NCBI GenBank assembly: GCA_000827205.1
Contig: KN832571.1
Span: forward strand, 300,884 to 364,883
Reading direction: 5' to 3'
Origin: Plicaturopsis crispa FD-325 SS-3
Taxonomy: Eukaryota; Basidiomycota; Agaricomycetes; Amylocorticiales; Amylocorticiaceae
DNA: 64,000 nucleotides
The position numbers were made by a program, and so were the translations under genes. Under the pieces are notes generated by a model. It had not been told where the DNA came from, did not search any database, and saw only the letters and a list, made by a program, of their open reading frames with translations. Shown one piece after another: positions 20,443-33,011 of the stretch (its first letter is position 1; each line of letters opens with the position of its first letter).

Positions 20443-21302
20443 CTAACCAAAATACTTCTGCCTCGATAAGCCGGTCAATAGTTCGACGGCAGCCTTGGCA
20501 CCGTCGACAACAGCAATCTGTTGTGCGCCGCCAGCGCGAGCGCCATCGCGCACGATCGCTTCCATTCCTGACATCCCTGAGACGACGAGAAATGAGAATT
20601 CTCAACACAGAGAAGTACAGAAAATCACGTTAAATTACCTGCACATCCCAAGATAATGACGTCGGCACCCTTCTGCGCAAGAGCTTTTGCGGCTTCTTTC
20701 ACCCTTGCCACCGTCTCAGGCTCTTGGTCGTGCAGCTCCAGAACGCCTAAGCCGGTCGGCTCAACACCGAGGAACCGGTCTGAGCCTCCAGCCCCTAGGA
20801 ATGCGCGCACGGCATCCGTCAAGCGGTTCCGCCAGCCCACGCCGGTGGTGATGATGCCAAAGCGCGACCCAACCAACAGTGCATGCGATATTGCGGCCTC
20901 AAAAATGCCCATGATCGGGCGATCAAACCCGCCTTCTTTGAGCATGCGCGTAAGGGGGTGATCAGAGAAGCAGGCGACTAGGTATGCGTCGTACATGGGT
21001 CCTACCCAGTCGACGTGTGCTCGGATGTCTGCATAGCATACAGCAGCGGACATGACTGCAGTCGTTTCGTCGTCGATGGAGGCAGGGGCACGAGCAGAGC
21101 CTGTGAAATAGACCAGCGCGACGTTGCGTGAACATAACGGCAGTAGGCTTTCCCTCAGGCCACTGGTTATAGATCTCGAGGAGTTGGGATTAATAACGAG
21201 GATTTTTACTCGGTTGACTTCGATTGCACAGCACCAATCTTGCTCCATAATGTCCGATCCAGCGACGGGACAGACTTGGGGGGTGGGCGAGTCTGAAGAC
21301 AT
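20443..21302 (-). CDS. Asp/Glu/hydantoin racemase family protein (Dcg1-like)
   Basis: The family racemises hydantoins or amino acids through two catalytic cysteines without a cofactor; yeast Dcg1 is a member under nitrogen control. Seen: VKILVINPNSSRSIT at the N-terminus, the first catalytic Cys in YLVACFSDHPL, FGIITTGVGWRNRL in the middle, and the second Cys in VIILGCAGMSGM, which is formed across an intron (about 20579-20639). The final exon ends GAKAAVELLTGLSRQKYFG before the TAG at 20443-20445. The start is uncertain: the ATG at 21302 is used, but 21248 would give a shorter leader closer to bacterial homologues. The substrate cannot be told from sequence. Confidence 0.86.
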
Positions 21303-21469
21303 AGTGGTGGAGGCAGAAGGCAAGAACTTTTCAGTGTCTGGAACCTGGTCGCGTCTGAAGAATACGAGCGCGTAGCCCCTTTCCTTCTTACCACCACTGT
21401 TCCGCGCTTTCCTCGACAACTGCTCGGTTTGCGCATTGCATCTTGAATACGGTCTCTACGATAAACGAC

Positions 21470-23285
21470 ATGTACAAATCACAAAAGCCTCTTGTTGACC
21501 CAAAGAATCCCCTCTATTGCCCGACTGTATCTCCAGCTTCTTATGTACACTCCCTCCGAGACCGAATCCATGGCCGTCCGGAACCTCGCAGCACACGGAC
21601 TCAAGACGAAGCTTTGTTCTACTCTTTTGCGCGAATTCTCGACCAAGCTCTGTTTGTTGACGAACATGTCCCCGACCAACCTTGTTTGCAAGATCGCGCC
21701 TCCGAATCTGCCTCCGCACCTCCGAGCATCGAAAGCATTCACCAGATCTCGCCTTGGGAGCCTCAAGTTCTCGCTCGGAGCCCTTCTCAAGACGATCTAT
21801 CCGAACTGGTCACGTATCGTCGTCGCAGAAACACCCCGGCTGCACCCCGATTCCATCTGAGCCTCAAGCGCAGCCGTTCAGCGTCCTCCTCGGATTCATC
21901 CGCGGACTTCAGTGACCTTAAAGGCTCGGTCAAACACGGAAAATCATCACACACCCAACATGATAGCTCGTTCGATATCAGCGGCGAAGGTGAAGAACTC
22001 GACTATTTTCCTGCTATCCCGACGTCTTCGCCTGGTCCTGTAAGTCTGTACCCTCATGGACCTCCTGGTCTGGCAATCGGCGGCACATATCTTTCAAAGG
22101 GTAACCTCCATTCGTGGCTCTGCGTGCCGTTTCTCCCGCTGATTTTGGCCAGGGGACGATGACCCCAGCAGTGCCGTTAGTCGTTCCAACGATCTAACGG
22201 CACTAATCACCCTTCTTGATGGTGTACTACCCGAAATCAGGCTGAAGAGCGTTGTCTCTACTATGGACTCTCCAACCGTACAAAAAATTGTCGATATACT
22301 TGCGCACAACGGTTAGTCTTCTCTCCTTATCGTAGCTGTGCACTTACAAATACCCTTTTTCATTGGGATAGGACATCTGACCGTACCCGTCTTGAACATC
22401 CTCAGAACAACTTCCATCGGCAGCATCCACTTGACCGCATCGATGGTTGATGCTGACGGCCTCAATTTGGCTGGAAGAGATGTCTTGAAAGGTGATCTAC
22501 AATGGGCAATACCTTGTCTTTTAATTAACACAACCGTAGTTTTCAGAATACCAAAGTCGTTCCTACGTTTGACTGAGCTCCATATGAGCGACGCCCCCCT
22601 CGGAGATTTCGACCTCGTCAACATTCACCATCTTCCTGCCCTGAAAACTCTCACATTGGATAACACCGGCATTGGAAATGAAGCGTACGATACAACCCTT
22701 TTGCTTCTATTTGTATCTACTGACTTTATATCTTTACACAGCGTCTACCTTCTCGTTAGCCTCAAGAACACCTTAGCCCATCTCTCTCTTTGCGCGAACC
22801 CACATATCGACGATGACGCAGTTTCTGCTCTTTTGCTACTCACAGAGCTTTCCTTTCTCTCAATACTCGACACCGGGATCGGAATGGTCGGGCTTCGCAA
22901 GCTAGCCGTCACAATTAAGAGTGAACGTCGCGAAATTGACATCGAAATCCCAGCCTCCTGCGAAACCTATATCGACAGTACGTCTCTTCATTCACCTGCC
23001 TTACTCACTTCTGACTTCGACACAGACATGCAATCGAAATATCTGATCAATCCTAGTCCGCCGCTCATCAAGTCCCCTTCGGCCTGCGCTACGCTCTCTG
23101 TCGCAGCTCTGAAACGCAACCTCCTCGCGCACGCCGAATACAATGCCGATATCGTGGCTAATGGGACGAAGAACGGCATGGCTGAGCGGCTGCGCACGAT
23201 CCTTCAGACGCGCAAGATGGATATCGTGGTTCGAAAGATGATCTGGCACGACGAGTCAGAAAGGGAGGTCGCCGCTAGGCTTTGA
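21470..23285 (+). CDS. Leucine-rich-repeat (RNI-like) protein with SAP-like C-terminus
   Basis: The ATG at 21470 is the first in frame; upstream the frame has only a TTG. The first exon encodes a Ser/Arg-rich, probably disordered region with an acidic patch. Introns near 22100-22152, 22313-22371, 22491-22545, 22684-22743 and 22979-23027 restore the frame each time. Seen: leucine-rich repeats of the form [36 protein letters not shown] and [12 protein letters not shown] (residues about 320-430). The C-terminus [26 protein letters not shown] resembles a SAP motif, a short helix-loop-helix that often binds AT-rich DNA. The family appears to be a basidiomycete one of unknown role; a nuclear or chromatin function is only suggested by the SAP-like tail. 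Confidence 0.7.
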
Positions 23286-24174
23286 GTCACGGGCCTCTCG
23301 ACGTTGCACAGGGTATGTTTTCATGGATGTCTTGTTTTCTGTTTTACTATCGCTTTCGAATCCTTGCAAAGTGTTTTCCTGTTTTGTGTGCATGTTTTCT
23401 CGTACCAGTGTAGCATCATTGATTCTGTATACCGAGCCAGTCAAACTGCGTCTGTTATAATTGGATACCTGTAGTCCATAGCATATGTGTATGAACCTCT
23501 AGATTGAACGATGATCGATGAAAGCTGTTTGACGGGTTCGTGTTTGTGGTGTTCGCCGCTCATATCAATCAACGGGGCGGAGGCAAGGCGGGCCAGCTCT
23601 CTGAGATCGAGGACACGGACCGATTGGAGCCCCGTTAGACGAAGAGTTCAAGGACTGACGTCCACTCCTGGTCCACTCTGCTGCTGTAGAAGCATAGCGC
23701 ACCCTGAAACGAGTCGACTAGAAGAGTTCAAAGTAGTGAGCTCGCGAGATCGTGTCCATTGATACATCGTTCATGGGGTACAACACACCTAAAAGTTTCT
23801 CGAAGTCAAGACACCCAAGAAACGTCCAGCGGCGAAAATTCGAGGTCGGCCTGCTTGGGCGGTGTAAAGGAGGCTCAAAACTGGTTTATGCACACTCTGG
23901 CCCGCGAGCTTCTGGCCCAGGGAGAAGCGATGTGGTGCGATCAAGTTTGAGGGGAGCCTGTTTGACCTATGCTTGGTGAACAAATCTGCAGTCCATGGCT
24001 GGTCAGTATCGTAGGTTAGTGAGCAGCGGGTTTGACGGAGTGCCGGGAAAGTAGCCGTCTAAAACATTATTACTGATAACAAGATACGTTTATACAACCT
24101 TGTGTAACCGACTGAGAGAATCCGAAGGAAATGTCCCATATCCATGAACCAGAGATATCGATGCGAGAGAAAGT
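23286..24174. other. Convergent intergenic region
   Basis: Lies between the LRR gene (plus) and the TBC gene (minus). About 890 bp with several short ORFs of at most 83 codons, none with a recognisable domain. Both 3' UTRs lie here. Confidence 0.4.
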
Positions 24175-27100
24175 CTATGACGATATTAGTTGATTAAGTT
24201 CCGCAACGTGGGCATCGCGCTTAGCCGCGATGTCGGAGTGTAAGAGGGAGGACCGCAACTCGACTTCAAGCTAGATTGGACGCGTCATTAGCAGCGAAAT
24301 TTATACCGACTCTCTGTACGCACCTGTAGAAGCTTGTCGGCCTGCCACATCCTGGTGGGGAGATTTTCCAGAGCGACATATACGGCTGGAATGGACTCGC
24401 AATGGAGGAGTTCTTGTTCGTTGCTGCGCAAGATTCCAAGAGCGACACGAAATAGCACATCTAAGCCATCCACAAGAAACACATCCCAGACCCTGAACAA
24501 CGTCTAAGGGTGCATATTCAGAACAGCACGGTTTCAAGGGTTAAGCATATCAACTTACCTCGACAGGAAGGCAGTCCGTGAAAAGGGACAAGAACCAAGA
24601 GAAACAGATCGCCGCCAAGTCGACACCTAGATCTGCAAGATGGGCATGTAGCTTGGGGATGTACTCTTGTACGTAGTCCAGGAGTACTAGAGGACAGGCA
24701 CGCGAAGGGAGCAAAGACGGCGAGAAGAAGTGCTCAGGTAGCAATCGTTCGATGATAGCAGCGAGGACCCAAAATGCTTCTTCTTCGTCTGCATGAACTA
24801 GAAGAAGAGTAGACGTGATGAGGTTCATGCCCTGGCAGTATCCGACGGTTGGATTGCGTCTGCACAGGTCCTGTCAGCACGTCTTTAGCTGGGAGAGGCA
24901 TGCATCTTACCTGCTGTAAGCAATGAGTACCCTCCGGAGCTTGTCGACCCCAGCACCATCACCGCCAAAAAAAACGTTGAGCGGCATTGTCCTTCCTACA
25001 TCTTTTTCAATCTCTGAGACGACGCTCTCAGGACCCTCCGTCTCTGCGAGGAGGTCCTGAAAGACACCAGGCTCGCGCATGTCCAAACCACCGCTGCACT
25101 CGAGCCATACTTTCGAGCGATATACCAAAGGTATTCCGTTGCGCACCAACTTATCGAATTCCTTCCGTTGATCTCGACTGGACAAGAGGCCCAATTGTGC
25201 GAACCCAATGAGTCCTTCGCTGTGAGACAGTTCCTCTTCAGCAACCGCGGTCCCTAGCCCTAGGAACGCTGCGGCTCCGCCACTTGTGCCATTTGACGAA
25301 GGTCCAGTCCCGGATGAGGACCTGCCTGCCTTTGCATTGCTTCGCTGCCGAACAAACGCGTCCCAGACCTTCCGCTGCGCGGACTGCTGCTGGTCATGAA
25401 TTTCCTTCAGTTCGTCCAGGAGGCGGCGCACGGTGTTGGCACACGCATGTCTCGGAGTCTCCGGTGTGATAGATAAAACAGACGTGCTAGAACGAGCGGT
25501 GGGCAGCGCTGAAACTGCATTTGAAGCAGTTGTCGACGTAGGCTTTATGCTCCTCGACGACGCCGGGGAAGTGCCGCGAGATCGCTGTGAGGATCTACCC
25601 CCAAAGCTGCTAGAATCGATAGCAGGAGACGATGCCCTGCGACTGAGACTATCGTGGGCGTCCGTATGGTCGAGGTCACCATCGCAGTCGCACGACTCCT
25701 TCACGATTTCGATAGTTTCTCTTACTTCATCGTCGTCTGGCCAGTTATTATTCTCTTCCCGGTCCGCAATTTTGACTCCGGTGAGGCACGCAGGTGCAGT
25801 ATTGCGACAAGCTTTGGCTCGAAGGAGAAGCAGGACATCGTACTGGCTCACATCGTACATGAAGCCATAGCGGTCCGTTAGGGGCTGATGGTTTTGTTCG
25901 TTGCGGTAGATGGAGACCCGAGAGGCAGCATTCGCGGGGAGGGGGATTGAGAATTGGAAGTCGCGGGAAGTAAGCGGCGTATATGTGCGAGAAAGATATT
26001 GGGTGGGTGGCTTCGCCATGGCTGGGATAATCGATTCTAATGGAACCGAGGATGCAGGCTTTCGCGCGGGCGCCAGGGATGGCGCAGGGTTACCGTTGAC
26101 GCGTGCAGTGGGTGTCGACGGAATGGATTGATGAGCTCCGTTCGCATCTACACGTTGAGACACCTTTCGCTGCTGTTGCGTAGCGAACGAGCCGAAGAGA
26201 GGCGATGCGAAAGGAGTGTTCATGAGGGATACAGTCCTCGACTTCTGTTTGTGTGCACTGTTTCTCTGCGTAGCTAATGCCCGATTCAAGACGGTCGCAG
26301 CGTCGACATCGCTTCCAGAGCTGAGCGTCCCCTTGGCATCCTGTCGCTCCCCGATTCGCTCTTCTACTTTTCTCTCTCGTCGCTCCTTCGGTGGCTCCCT
26401 AAAAACCACACCATCGTCGCGGGCACGCCGGACAAGTTCAAGCGCAAGCGTTGAGATCAAGGGGTTCGCGTCACTATCTGGATCTACCAAGATGCTAGCA
26501 GAGTTGGAAGTCATGAGTCTTGTGGCGTGAACGATAGCCCGTAGAGATGATCCTTGAGGAGGCCTCTCGTTTCGAGCCACTGAGGGGGCCAGGGTTGAGA
26601 TAGTGGACGCCGGGTGTGATTGCTCCGGTGTAGTCATATCTTGTAGCGGTGGCTCGGCGAGAGCTTCCGGTGGAGGAACAGTGGATGGGGCGGTGGTAGG
26701 CACCTCCGACGATACTGCAGCTATATCTATGGGTGCCGGGACCCGACGTCGCTTAGTAGACATAGTGGGATTCAATATATTGATCCCCAATGCACCAAAT
26801 ACGCCCTTGCTAGGCTTCCGGCGCGCCGTAGTTCGATTCGCAGACAACGAAGACGTGTCGGCACGAGAATCCACGGAAGAGTCTCTCGACCGCCCAGTCT
26901 CGGGACTGGCAGCGCCCTGAACATCTTCGGAATAGACGGGTATTTGAGGAGAACCCTTGGCCTTGCCCTTCGGCCACCAGGTCCCCATCCAGTCACCCAT
27001 AGTTGGCCTTTCCACCTTTAGAGACTGTGCCTCGAGACTTTCCCTACGGAGGAGTGAGGCCATGTCCGGCTCCTCGGAGACGGGCTCGGGATCTGCCCTC

Positions 27101-28104
27101 GAGGGCGGGGCAGAGGTAGTTGGTGTCAAGACGTCGTCGATGCGCTCCAATGGGGCTGCAGCATTGGTCAAGGTCTTGTCAGCGTCGTCAGGTGCACTAC
27201 GCGACAACACAGAGGAATCTGATATAGCCTCGTTCAGGGATTCGGCCAGGGACTGGGGTACCGTCAGCATTCATCTAAAGCACATAAACACACATACCAT
27301 GAGGCTATGTTTTCGGTGTACCCGATGGCTGCTTTCATCGTCGTCTGTAAATATTGACTGCATGACACGCCTAGCGACATCCCTTTCCGACGGCTGAAGC
27401 TCCTTCATCAATGCATTTGCCCTCGCACGGCGTGCAGCTTCCTTCTCCAGTAACATTTGTCGATTATTCTCCAGCTCAACGCGTGCTTTGGAAAGATTAT
27501 CGAAAGCAAGGGACAACACGCGCAAAGCTGTATGATAGGGTGGCGTTATCGCCTCTACACGTGTATCGAGATCGTTAAGGCGAGAGATAGAAGATTGAAT
27601 GGCCTCGTCGGTATAAGCGTGCCATTTCGTCGTTATAACTTCAGACGCGACGTCGGGTGGAATGTCTCCGAATTCGGCATCAGGCAAAACCAGCTCGGGG
27701 ATGTTCTGGCTTGGCGTAGAGGGGGAAGAGAGGTACGAATCACGAGAGGAGCCGACGACAAATGAGGGGGAGGCTCGGCTGGGTCTGTCCCACATCGTCG
27801 CCAGTGAGTTGGACGAGCTGGTCTTTCGGACGGTAACGCTATTGCCATCCACTGATTTGCGTTTCGCCGCCTTCCCATAGCCTCGAACACTACCGTCCCA
27901 GTTCGCGGCGTCCCCATTGCCCTCTCTATCGGCATTCTTCTCAAGCTGCGCCTTCAAAGTGAAGTAGGTGGTTGGGGGTCGCGCGCTTTCAGCATCCAAC
28001 TTGGTACGGCTCCTGCGCCCACCGCGTGACGACGACACGTCGTCGTTAGAAAGCGGGTGAGAGTGCACCGGCGTGTTATGCGTAGATGAAGTGGCTGGAT
28101 CCAT
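24175..28104 (-). CDS. TBC-domain Rab GTPase-activating protein
   Basis: A long protein (about 1,200 residues) whose C-terminal TBC domain stimulates GTP hydrolysis by Rab proteins in vesicle traffic. Seen: an N-terminal Ser/Thr-rich region, a predicted coiled coil (ARVELENNRQMLLEKEAARR), then long disordered Ser/Pro-rich stretches. The TBC domain follows with GIPLVYRSKVWLECSG, IEKDVGRTMP (arginine finger), VGYCQGMNLI (glutamine finger) and WFLSLFTDCLPVE. Both catalytic fingers are present, so the domain should be active. Introns: a 45-nt one joining SLM to SLAESL (about 27254-27298), and others near 24861-24910, 24499-24558, 24267-24330 and before the last exon. The ATG at 28104 is the first in frame. 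It is divergent to COA6, with a hAT-type element in the shared promoter region. The target Rab is not predictable. Confidence 0.88.
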
Positions 28105-28388
28105 TGCGCACTCGTGGAAGTCGCGAGCGACAGGGAATCAGCATTAGCGCGTCAACGCGTGTTGTCCTCGAGGCCGCTGCAGCAGACTTTGTATATCCGA
28201 ATTTGTTGTGATGGAAAAAGGTGCAAGTGCTCTGGAGCCAAGGTCAGGTTTTTCGTTGCAGTTGCGGTGTACAAGATGTGTGTAGCAAGTCAAGGACCTT
28301 CAAGCTTCAAGCTGGTTATTATGGGGACTCTATGGTGACGACGCGCTAAACGGTCGACTCGGAGTTTTCCGTGACATCCACTAGCCTC

Positions 28389-29675
28389 TAGGGCTCTCAT
28401 CGTCCCGTATACGGAGACGACCGTATAAATACGGATAAATACGATTACGATCGTCTCTAGGACGATAATATACGATGGTTACCGTATACGCGACGCCCGT
28501 ATGTGCCCCGTCTCGTAAAAACGGTCGTCTGTACGAGCGTTTTTTGCGCACCGGGCCACACGCAGCTGATTCGCAACGCGAGCGCGTTGCCCCCACTTGT
28601 TCCCCTTTTAACGCATGCTGATGAGTCGCGGGACTCGTCGGTACATGCACCAACTTCACCATCATGTAGTACGGTGACACTGGTAGTCTTAGAAGTTGGA
28701 GTCAACGACATTGGCATGTACTGATAGATATGACAAGACACAATTTTATTATCATCCTATTAGTCTACAATTGGCATGAACTACAAATCCTCGATCCATG
28801 TCGTAGCACAGCGCTGAGGGAAAGGCGCTGTCGGCGAAGACACGCACGGCCGCACGCTACACGTCCCGCAACGCAGGGACGCGTACTTGAGTGGAGCGAA
28901 ATCTCCCGGATCGTCGATGCTAGCAAACACATCGAACTTGTCGAAGACTCGAGGTCACGAAAACGTACCAAGGCCGTACGCGTCCTCCTTGACATCGACA
29001 TCGCCGTCCTCTCCGCTGTCGCCGCCTACAGGCTCCTCCCTTTCGTCGGCACACTGCTCTCGCCGCCATCGACGCCGCCCTGCCCCTCGCACTCGCGCTC
29101 GTGGCGTTCATCGCTATCCCCGCACCGCTCGCGCTAGTTGCCGATGCTGGTGTACGCGGCCTTGCCGATGCCCGCACACCAGCAGTGCCAACGGTGATCA
29201 TGCGAGTTGTGCGGCGAGATGGTGAGGACCGCGTAGCCACTGGCTGGATGGGCTTGCGTAATTGCGTGTCGGTCTATAAGTTGCCAATGAAACCGTTCTT
29301 GTACGTGTCCAAGATTGGGGTGGGTCAGGTCGCCGTGGGTGTGCCCTCGTCAATGCTGGTGATCGGGTCCTCATTGGTGCTGGTGCAGGAGTCAAAGTAG
29401 AGCTAGCCTCGCTGGAGGCAACAGCAATGGGCATAAGGGATAACCAGCATGAAGACGGGAGTGATGTGCAATTTGGGGCGCGTCTCGTCTGCGAGAGACA
29501 GCGTCTCCGTTTGCAGGCGTAGAGACGACCGTAAATACGAGGACGTACGGTTACGAGACGATACCAACCGTATCGTAACCGTCCGTATTCGGGATTTCCC
29601 GAGCGTATTACGAGACGATCGTAACCGTCTAAAACGATCGTAACCCCGTAATTTACGGGACGGTTGAGAGCCCTA
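28389..29675. mobile_element. Non-autonomous hAT-type DNA element
   Basis: 1,287 bp flanked by a perfect 8-bp duplication CTAGCCTC (28381-28388 and 29676-29683). Ends start TAGGGCTCTCA and remain similar for about 25 bp with gaps. An 8-bp duplication and a TAGGG-type terminus are typical of hAT. The subterminal 150-200 bp at each end are packed with short CGATCGT, TTACG and GTAAC motifs in both orientations. The interior has short ORFs but no transposase motifs, so it depends on a transposase elsewhere. It sits in the divergent promoter between the TBC gene and COA6. Confidence 0.85.
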
Positions 29676-29801
29676 CTAGCCTCCGAATTTGCTTCGAACT
29701 CTTTCTCTATATCTCTCAAGTCGCGTCGAAATACCTATAAAGCTATCCACTTGGACGGCAGCAAGACACTTGTCCTTGTACAAGCGCATATCCCGACACG
29801 A

Positions 29802-30169
29802 ATGGGACTTTTCGGCCTTTTCAGCTCGAAACCGGAAGCTGCTCCAGACGCAGCGTCGCGGCAGGATCGGCAGAAATGCTGGGAGAGTAGAGACGCTTAT
29901 TTCGCGTGTTTGGATAGTGCTGGGGTACTGATTGCAGGCGAGGAGGGCAATAAATGTGCCTCGCAGAACGCTCGTTACGAAGAGAACTGTGCTCGCAGCT
30001 GGGTGCGTGCGGTGTATTTGCGGGTCATTCGGATGCTTACATGCTGTCACTTTCTTGTTACACGCCCTCCTGAAAGATCGACTACTTCAACAAGCGCCGC
30101 GTGATTGCGGAACAGCAAAAGAGCAGGGTCGAGCAGTCAAGAATACAGGCGCAGAATGCGAGACGTTAA
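29802..30169 (+). CDS. COA6: Cytochrome c oxidase assembly factor 6 (CHCH protein)
   Basis: COA6 acts in the mitochondrial intermembrane space in copper delivery to the CuA site of cytochrome c oxidase. Seen: MGLFGLFSSKPE start, then CWESRDAYFAC (a Cx9C motif) and CASQNARYEENC (Cx10C), the pattern that separates COA6 from ordinary twin Cx9C proteins, followed by SWIDYFNKRRV. One intron (30003-30076) lies between Trp and Ile of that last motif. The product is about 97 residues, normal for fungi. The C-terminus is Gln/Arg-rich. The start at 29802 lies only 126 bp downstream of the hAT element end, so the core promoter may lie largely in the gap or in the element. Confidence 0.9.
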
Positions 30170-31644
30170 CTCCTACTATTTGTAAAGTTGTCTTCTGTTC
30201 TTTCGTGTCAACATGTCTACCAACACTGACGCGTATCATTGACTCTACCAGAAAGTACAATAAATAATCATCCGCGCACTATTCCGGTGCTACTTTTCTG
30301 TTTCGAACGCTACTTTTCTCAGGGATGAAACCGCAGTAACTGCCCATGCTCCAAACTTGTTCCACGTTGGCGCCCTTTTCGATTCATTCAGACTCCCGCG
30401 ACTATAGCGCCGGCGTAACGCTCAAAGCACAGCAAAGTCGATCGTGATTCACGCGGCGTTGTCGCGGAATATACCCACTTGACGTGAGCTGCTGATCATT
30501 TCCGAGACAAATTCAAGCGACAGGGTGTTCAAGCGCATGCTGCAGTGCTACTATTATCCCAAGGCGTACTTAGCATGCTTCGACATAGGTCAGTCAGGCT
30601 GCTTCTATCCCAGAAACATCGTGCTAATATATCATGGACTCTTACACACTTCATCATATGTCACAGGTTGTGTGCACTATGCAGCGCGTTCGGAGGGCTT
30701 GGCAGTGTGGCACTTGCTTTGAGAACAGCCTCGAGCCTCAGGTACGTCTAGCTTGTTTCGGATTTGCATTCTTGCTTTTCAGCAGAGTCAGAAGGTGCCC
30801 CTCGTCTGCTTTTTGATTCTGACACTCTGCATGCCAGCGTCCCCATCGATCTCATTCATGCATTGGAGCCCTGACGGACGTGTTAATGAAAAGGGGCACA
30901 TATCATGATGCCGCGCCTCCGAGGCCGATCAGTGGATGCACGGCGGGGGCACAACTCATCGTGTGTTCCGATGGCATATGGAGTATTGGAACGCGCACGA
31001 AGTGTACATATTTTCTAGGGCCATATGCTTCCCTCTTTACGGCTCTTGGACATCATCTCATCACACGCGTTGACTGATCCACCTAGGTAAACGCCGCTAT
31101 TCTTTTCTGCCTTGTATACCAACCGCACGACGCTTCTGATCAAGACGGAGGTAAATGGCAGCCTCGTGGCCATTGCGACTTTGGTGAGTATTCTTCTTCA
31201 CATGGGAAGGTCTGTTTTTGTGGTCACTAAAGCAATATCAGCGTGCACTCATACCCATTTTTCTGATACCAATATTCTTTTGTGGTTGTCGACTGGCGCC
31301 TACTTACTAGACGACACTACTCACAGCTAAGTATAGCAATTCTCACCGGGCGGCAGATCACTGGAACGGGACCGTTTTTGGCTAGGTGGCGTCTGCAACG
31401 CGCCGATACTTATCATGGTGTCACATAATTAAACGTGATCTTCCGACGTATAGCATCCGCCTGTGCCTCGAGCCTGAGCGTCCGATGCGTTGCGTCAGGA
31501 TAGTGGGCCCGAGCCGCGATTGCAGTGTGCACACTCCTTGATGGGCCGGGCGTCCGGTTGTTTCCAGGTCGTTCAGATATATACTTATGGTGCGTTTCGT
31601 ACCACTCCTTTCGGCTGCATAGTGCTATCTTTTTCGCCCTCACC
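30170..31644. other. Gene-poor region downstream of COA6
   Basis: About 1.5 kb. Several short plus-strand ORFs with hydrophobic stretches occur (30525-30816, 31112-31330), but they are broken by stops and do not join by convincing introns. A decayed membrane-protein gene is possible; no family is recognised. Confidence 0.35.
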
Positions 31645-32709
31645 ATGCAACATACTGATCGGCGCCTCGATTACTCTAACCTCGTACACTCGGGCTTGCG
31701 TGCGATCGCTCGTCGCCGCCACAGACCGTCCTCGATGATGTACCCGCCACCACCCACGTTTCTCGATGTCGATATCTCGACGACAAAGCGCGATCGACGC
31801 TCCTCCCTCTCATCCTTCGCATTCAGATCCGAGCGTCGCCCATCTACCGCACCCTCATCTAGAGATCGACGCTCGTCGATAACTTCATTCTCTGCTCGGC
31901 TGATGAATTGGAAGGCATGGGCGAGGAGTGGCGACACTTCATCCCGTCGCACATCATTCGTTGCTTACGAGGACGAGCATACTTTTCATTTTGGTGGATT
32001 GAAGGGCTCAGATAAATCGGAGGAGTTGGAAAGAGACGGTGACATGTACTCCACGACTCAGCTGGGAGACCTCTATGGAAAGCGAGAGGTGGATGATGAC
32101 GATGATTCGTTCTATGCTGCGAGTCAGCCAAAGGCGCTAGAAGCCAGGGGAGATATCTCGGAGAATCTGGAGACGAAGTACGGTCCGGCAAAAGCGACCA
32201 CATACGATACACACGATTCTACGTAAGTGCCGCCATACTGCCTACAATGAGTGATGCTTACATTCTGGCTGCATGATAGCACCTTTTATCCGTCTTTCTT
32301 GAATGTGCCATCGTCATCGACGCTCCAGTCCATCGACCCGCTCGCCTCATCCTCCCTATCTGATCTGGGATCGTCGTACGCACATCTCCCGGAGAGTCCA
32401 ACCACGCTGAAGCCTGATGCGCAAGAGGATCCTTACGAGTCGTTCCTCTCATTCTCAAATTCTTCACCGGAAACCTCTACCTCTCCATTGCCCTCTCGAT
32501 CTGCGTCTGCCTCCGCAGCGGTGTCCCCTATGCCCTCGCGACGCTCATCCGGGGTGTATCCGAATCGTTCTGATAGCCCAAACTTGATGCCTCAGATGGA
32601 GGAAGATGGTCCCGGGTCGCGCAGCAGCCCTCTCGAAGACTGGAGACAGTTTTATTTCGATCTACTGGAATACGAACCCTCTATATCTACGGACGAGTCA
32701 AACAGATAG
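31645..32709 (+). CDS. Hypothetical Ser-rich protein
   Basis: Two exons joined by a 56-nt intron with GTAAGT donor (about 32223-32278), giving about 336 residues from the ATG at 31645; the ATGs at 31735/31738 (MMYPPPPTFLDVD) are equally good starts. Seen: a basic, Ser/Arg-rich N-terminal half (repeated RRSS motifs), a central acidic run of five Asp, and a Ser/Pro-rich C-terminal half ending in an acidic, aromatic segment DWRQFYFDLLEYEPS. No domain, signal peptide or membrane segment is visible. The open frame over 1 kb and the clean splice support a real gene. The composition suggests a disordered, possibly phosphorylated protein. Confidence 0.6.
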
Positions 32710-33003
32710 TCGTGGACTTTATTTTTCTGTTCGATGGCTTTTTTGTACAGTTTTGTACGCGCTACTTAGTACACGAGTCCGTAACTCTTTCGTTCAATTC
32801 TCCCCCACCCATTTTTTCCACTCTGTGTGTAGCACTACTGCAACTTTACATGCATGTAGGCCTCTGTATCATAGGTACCCTCATCCAGATGTCTACGTAT
32901 CGGTCCCAGTAATATGTACGTTTTCCTCCGCAGTCTTGCACGGGACTCGCTAGACTCGTCGAGTCACTGACATCCCCTGAAAAACTCACCGTCCTTTTGG
33001 GCC

Positions 33004-33011
33004 AACTAGCG
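33004..33011 (+). repeat. Target site duplication, left copy (AACTAGCG)
   Basis: Identical to 39156-39163; it flanks the element at 33012-39155. Confidence 0.85.

Noticed and set aside
28730-29400. ORFs of up to 149 codons inside the hAT-type element as a transposase
   Set aside because: None contains hAT transposase motifs or a BED finger, and they overlap on both strands. The element is better read as non-autonomous.
30525-31330. Hydrophobic short ORFs downstream of COA6 as a seven-helix membrane protein gene
   Set aside because: Frames are broken by stops with no convincing splice joins. Similarity to any family, including STE3, was too weak to support a call.
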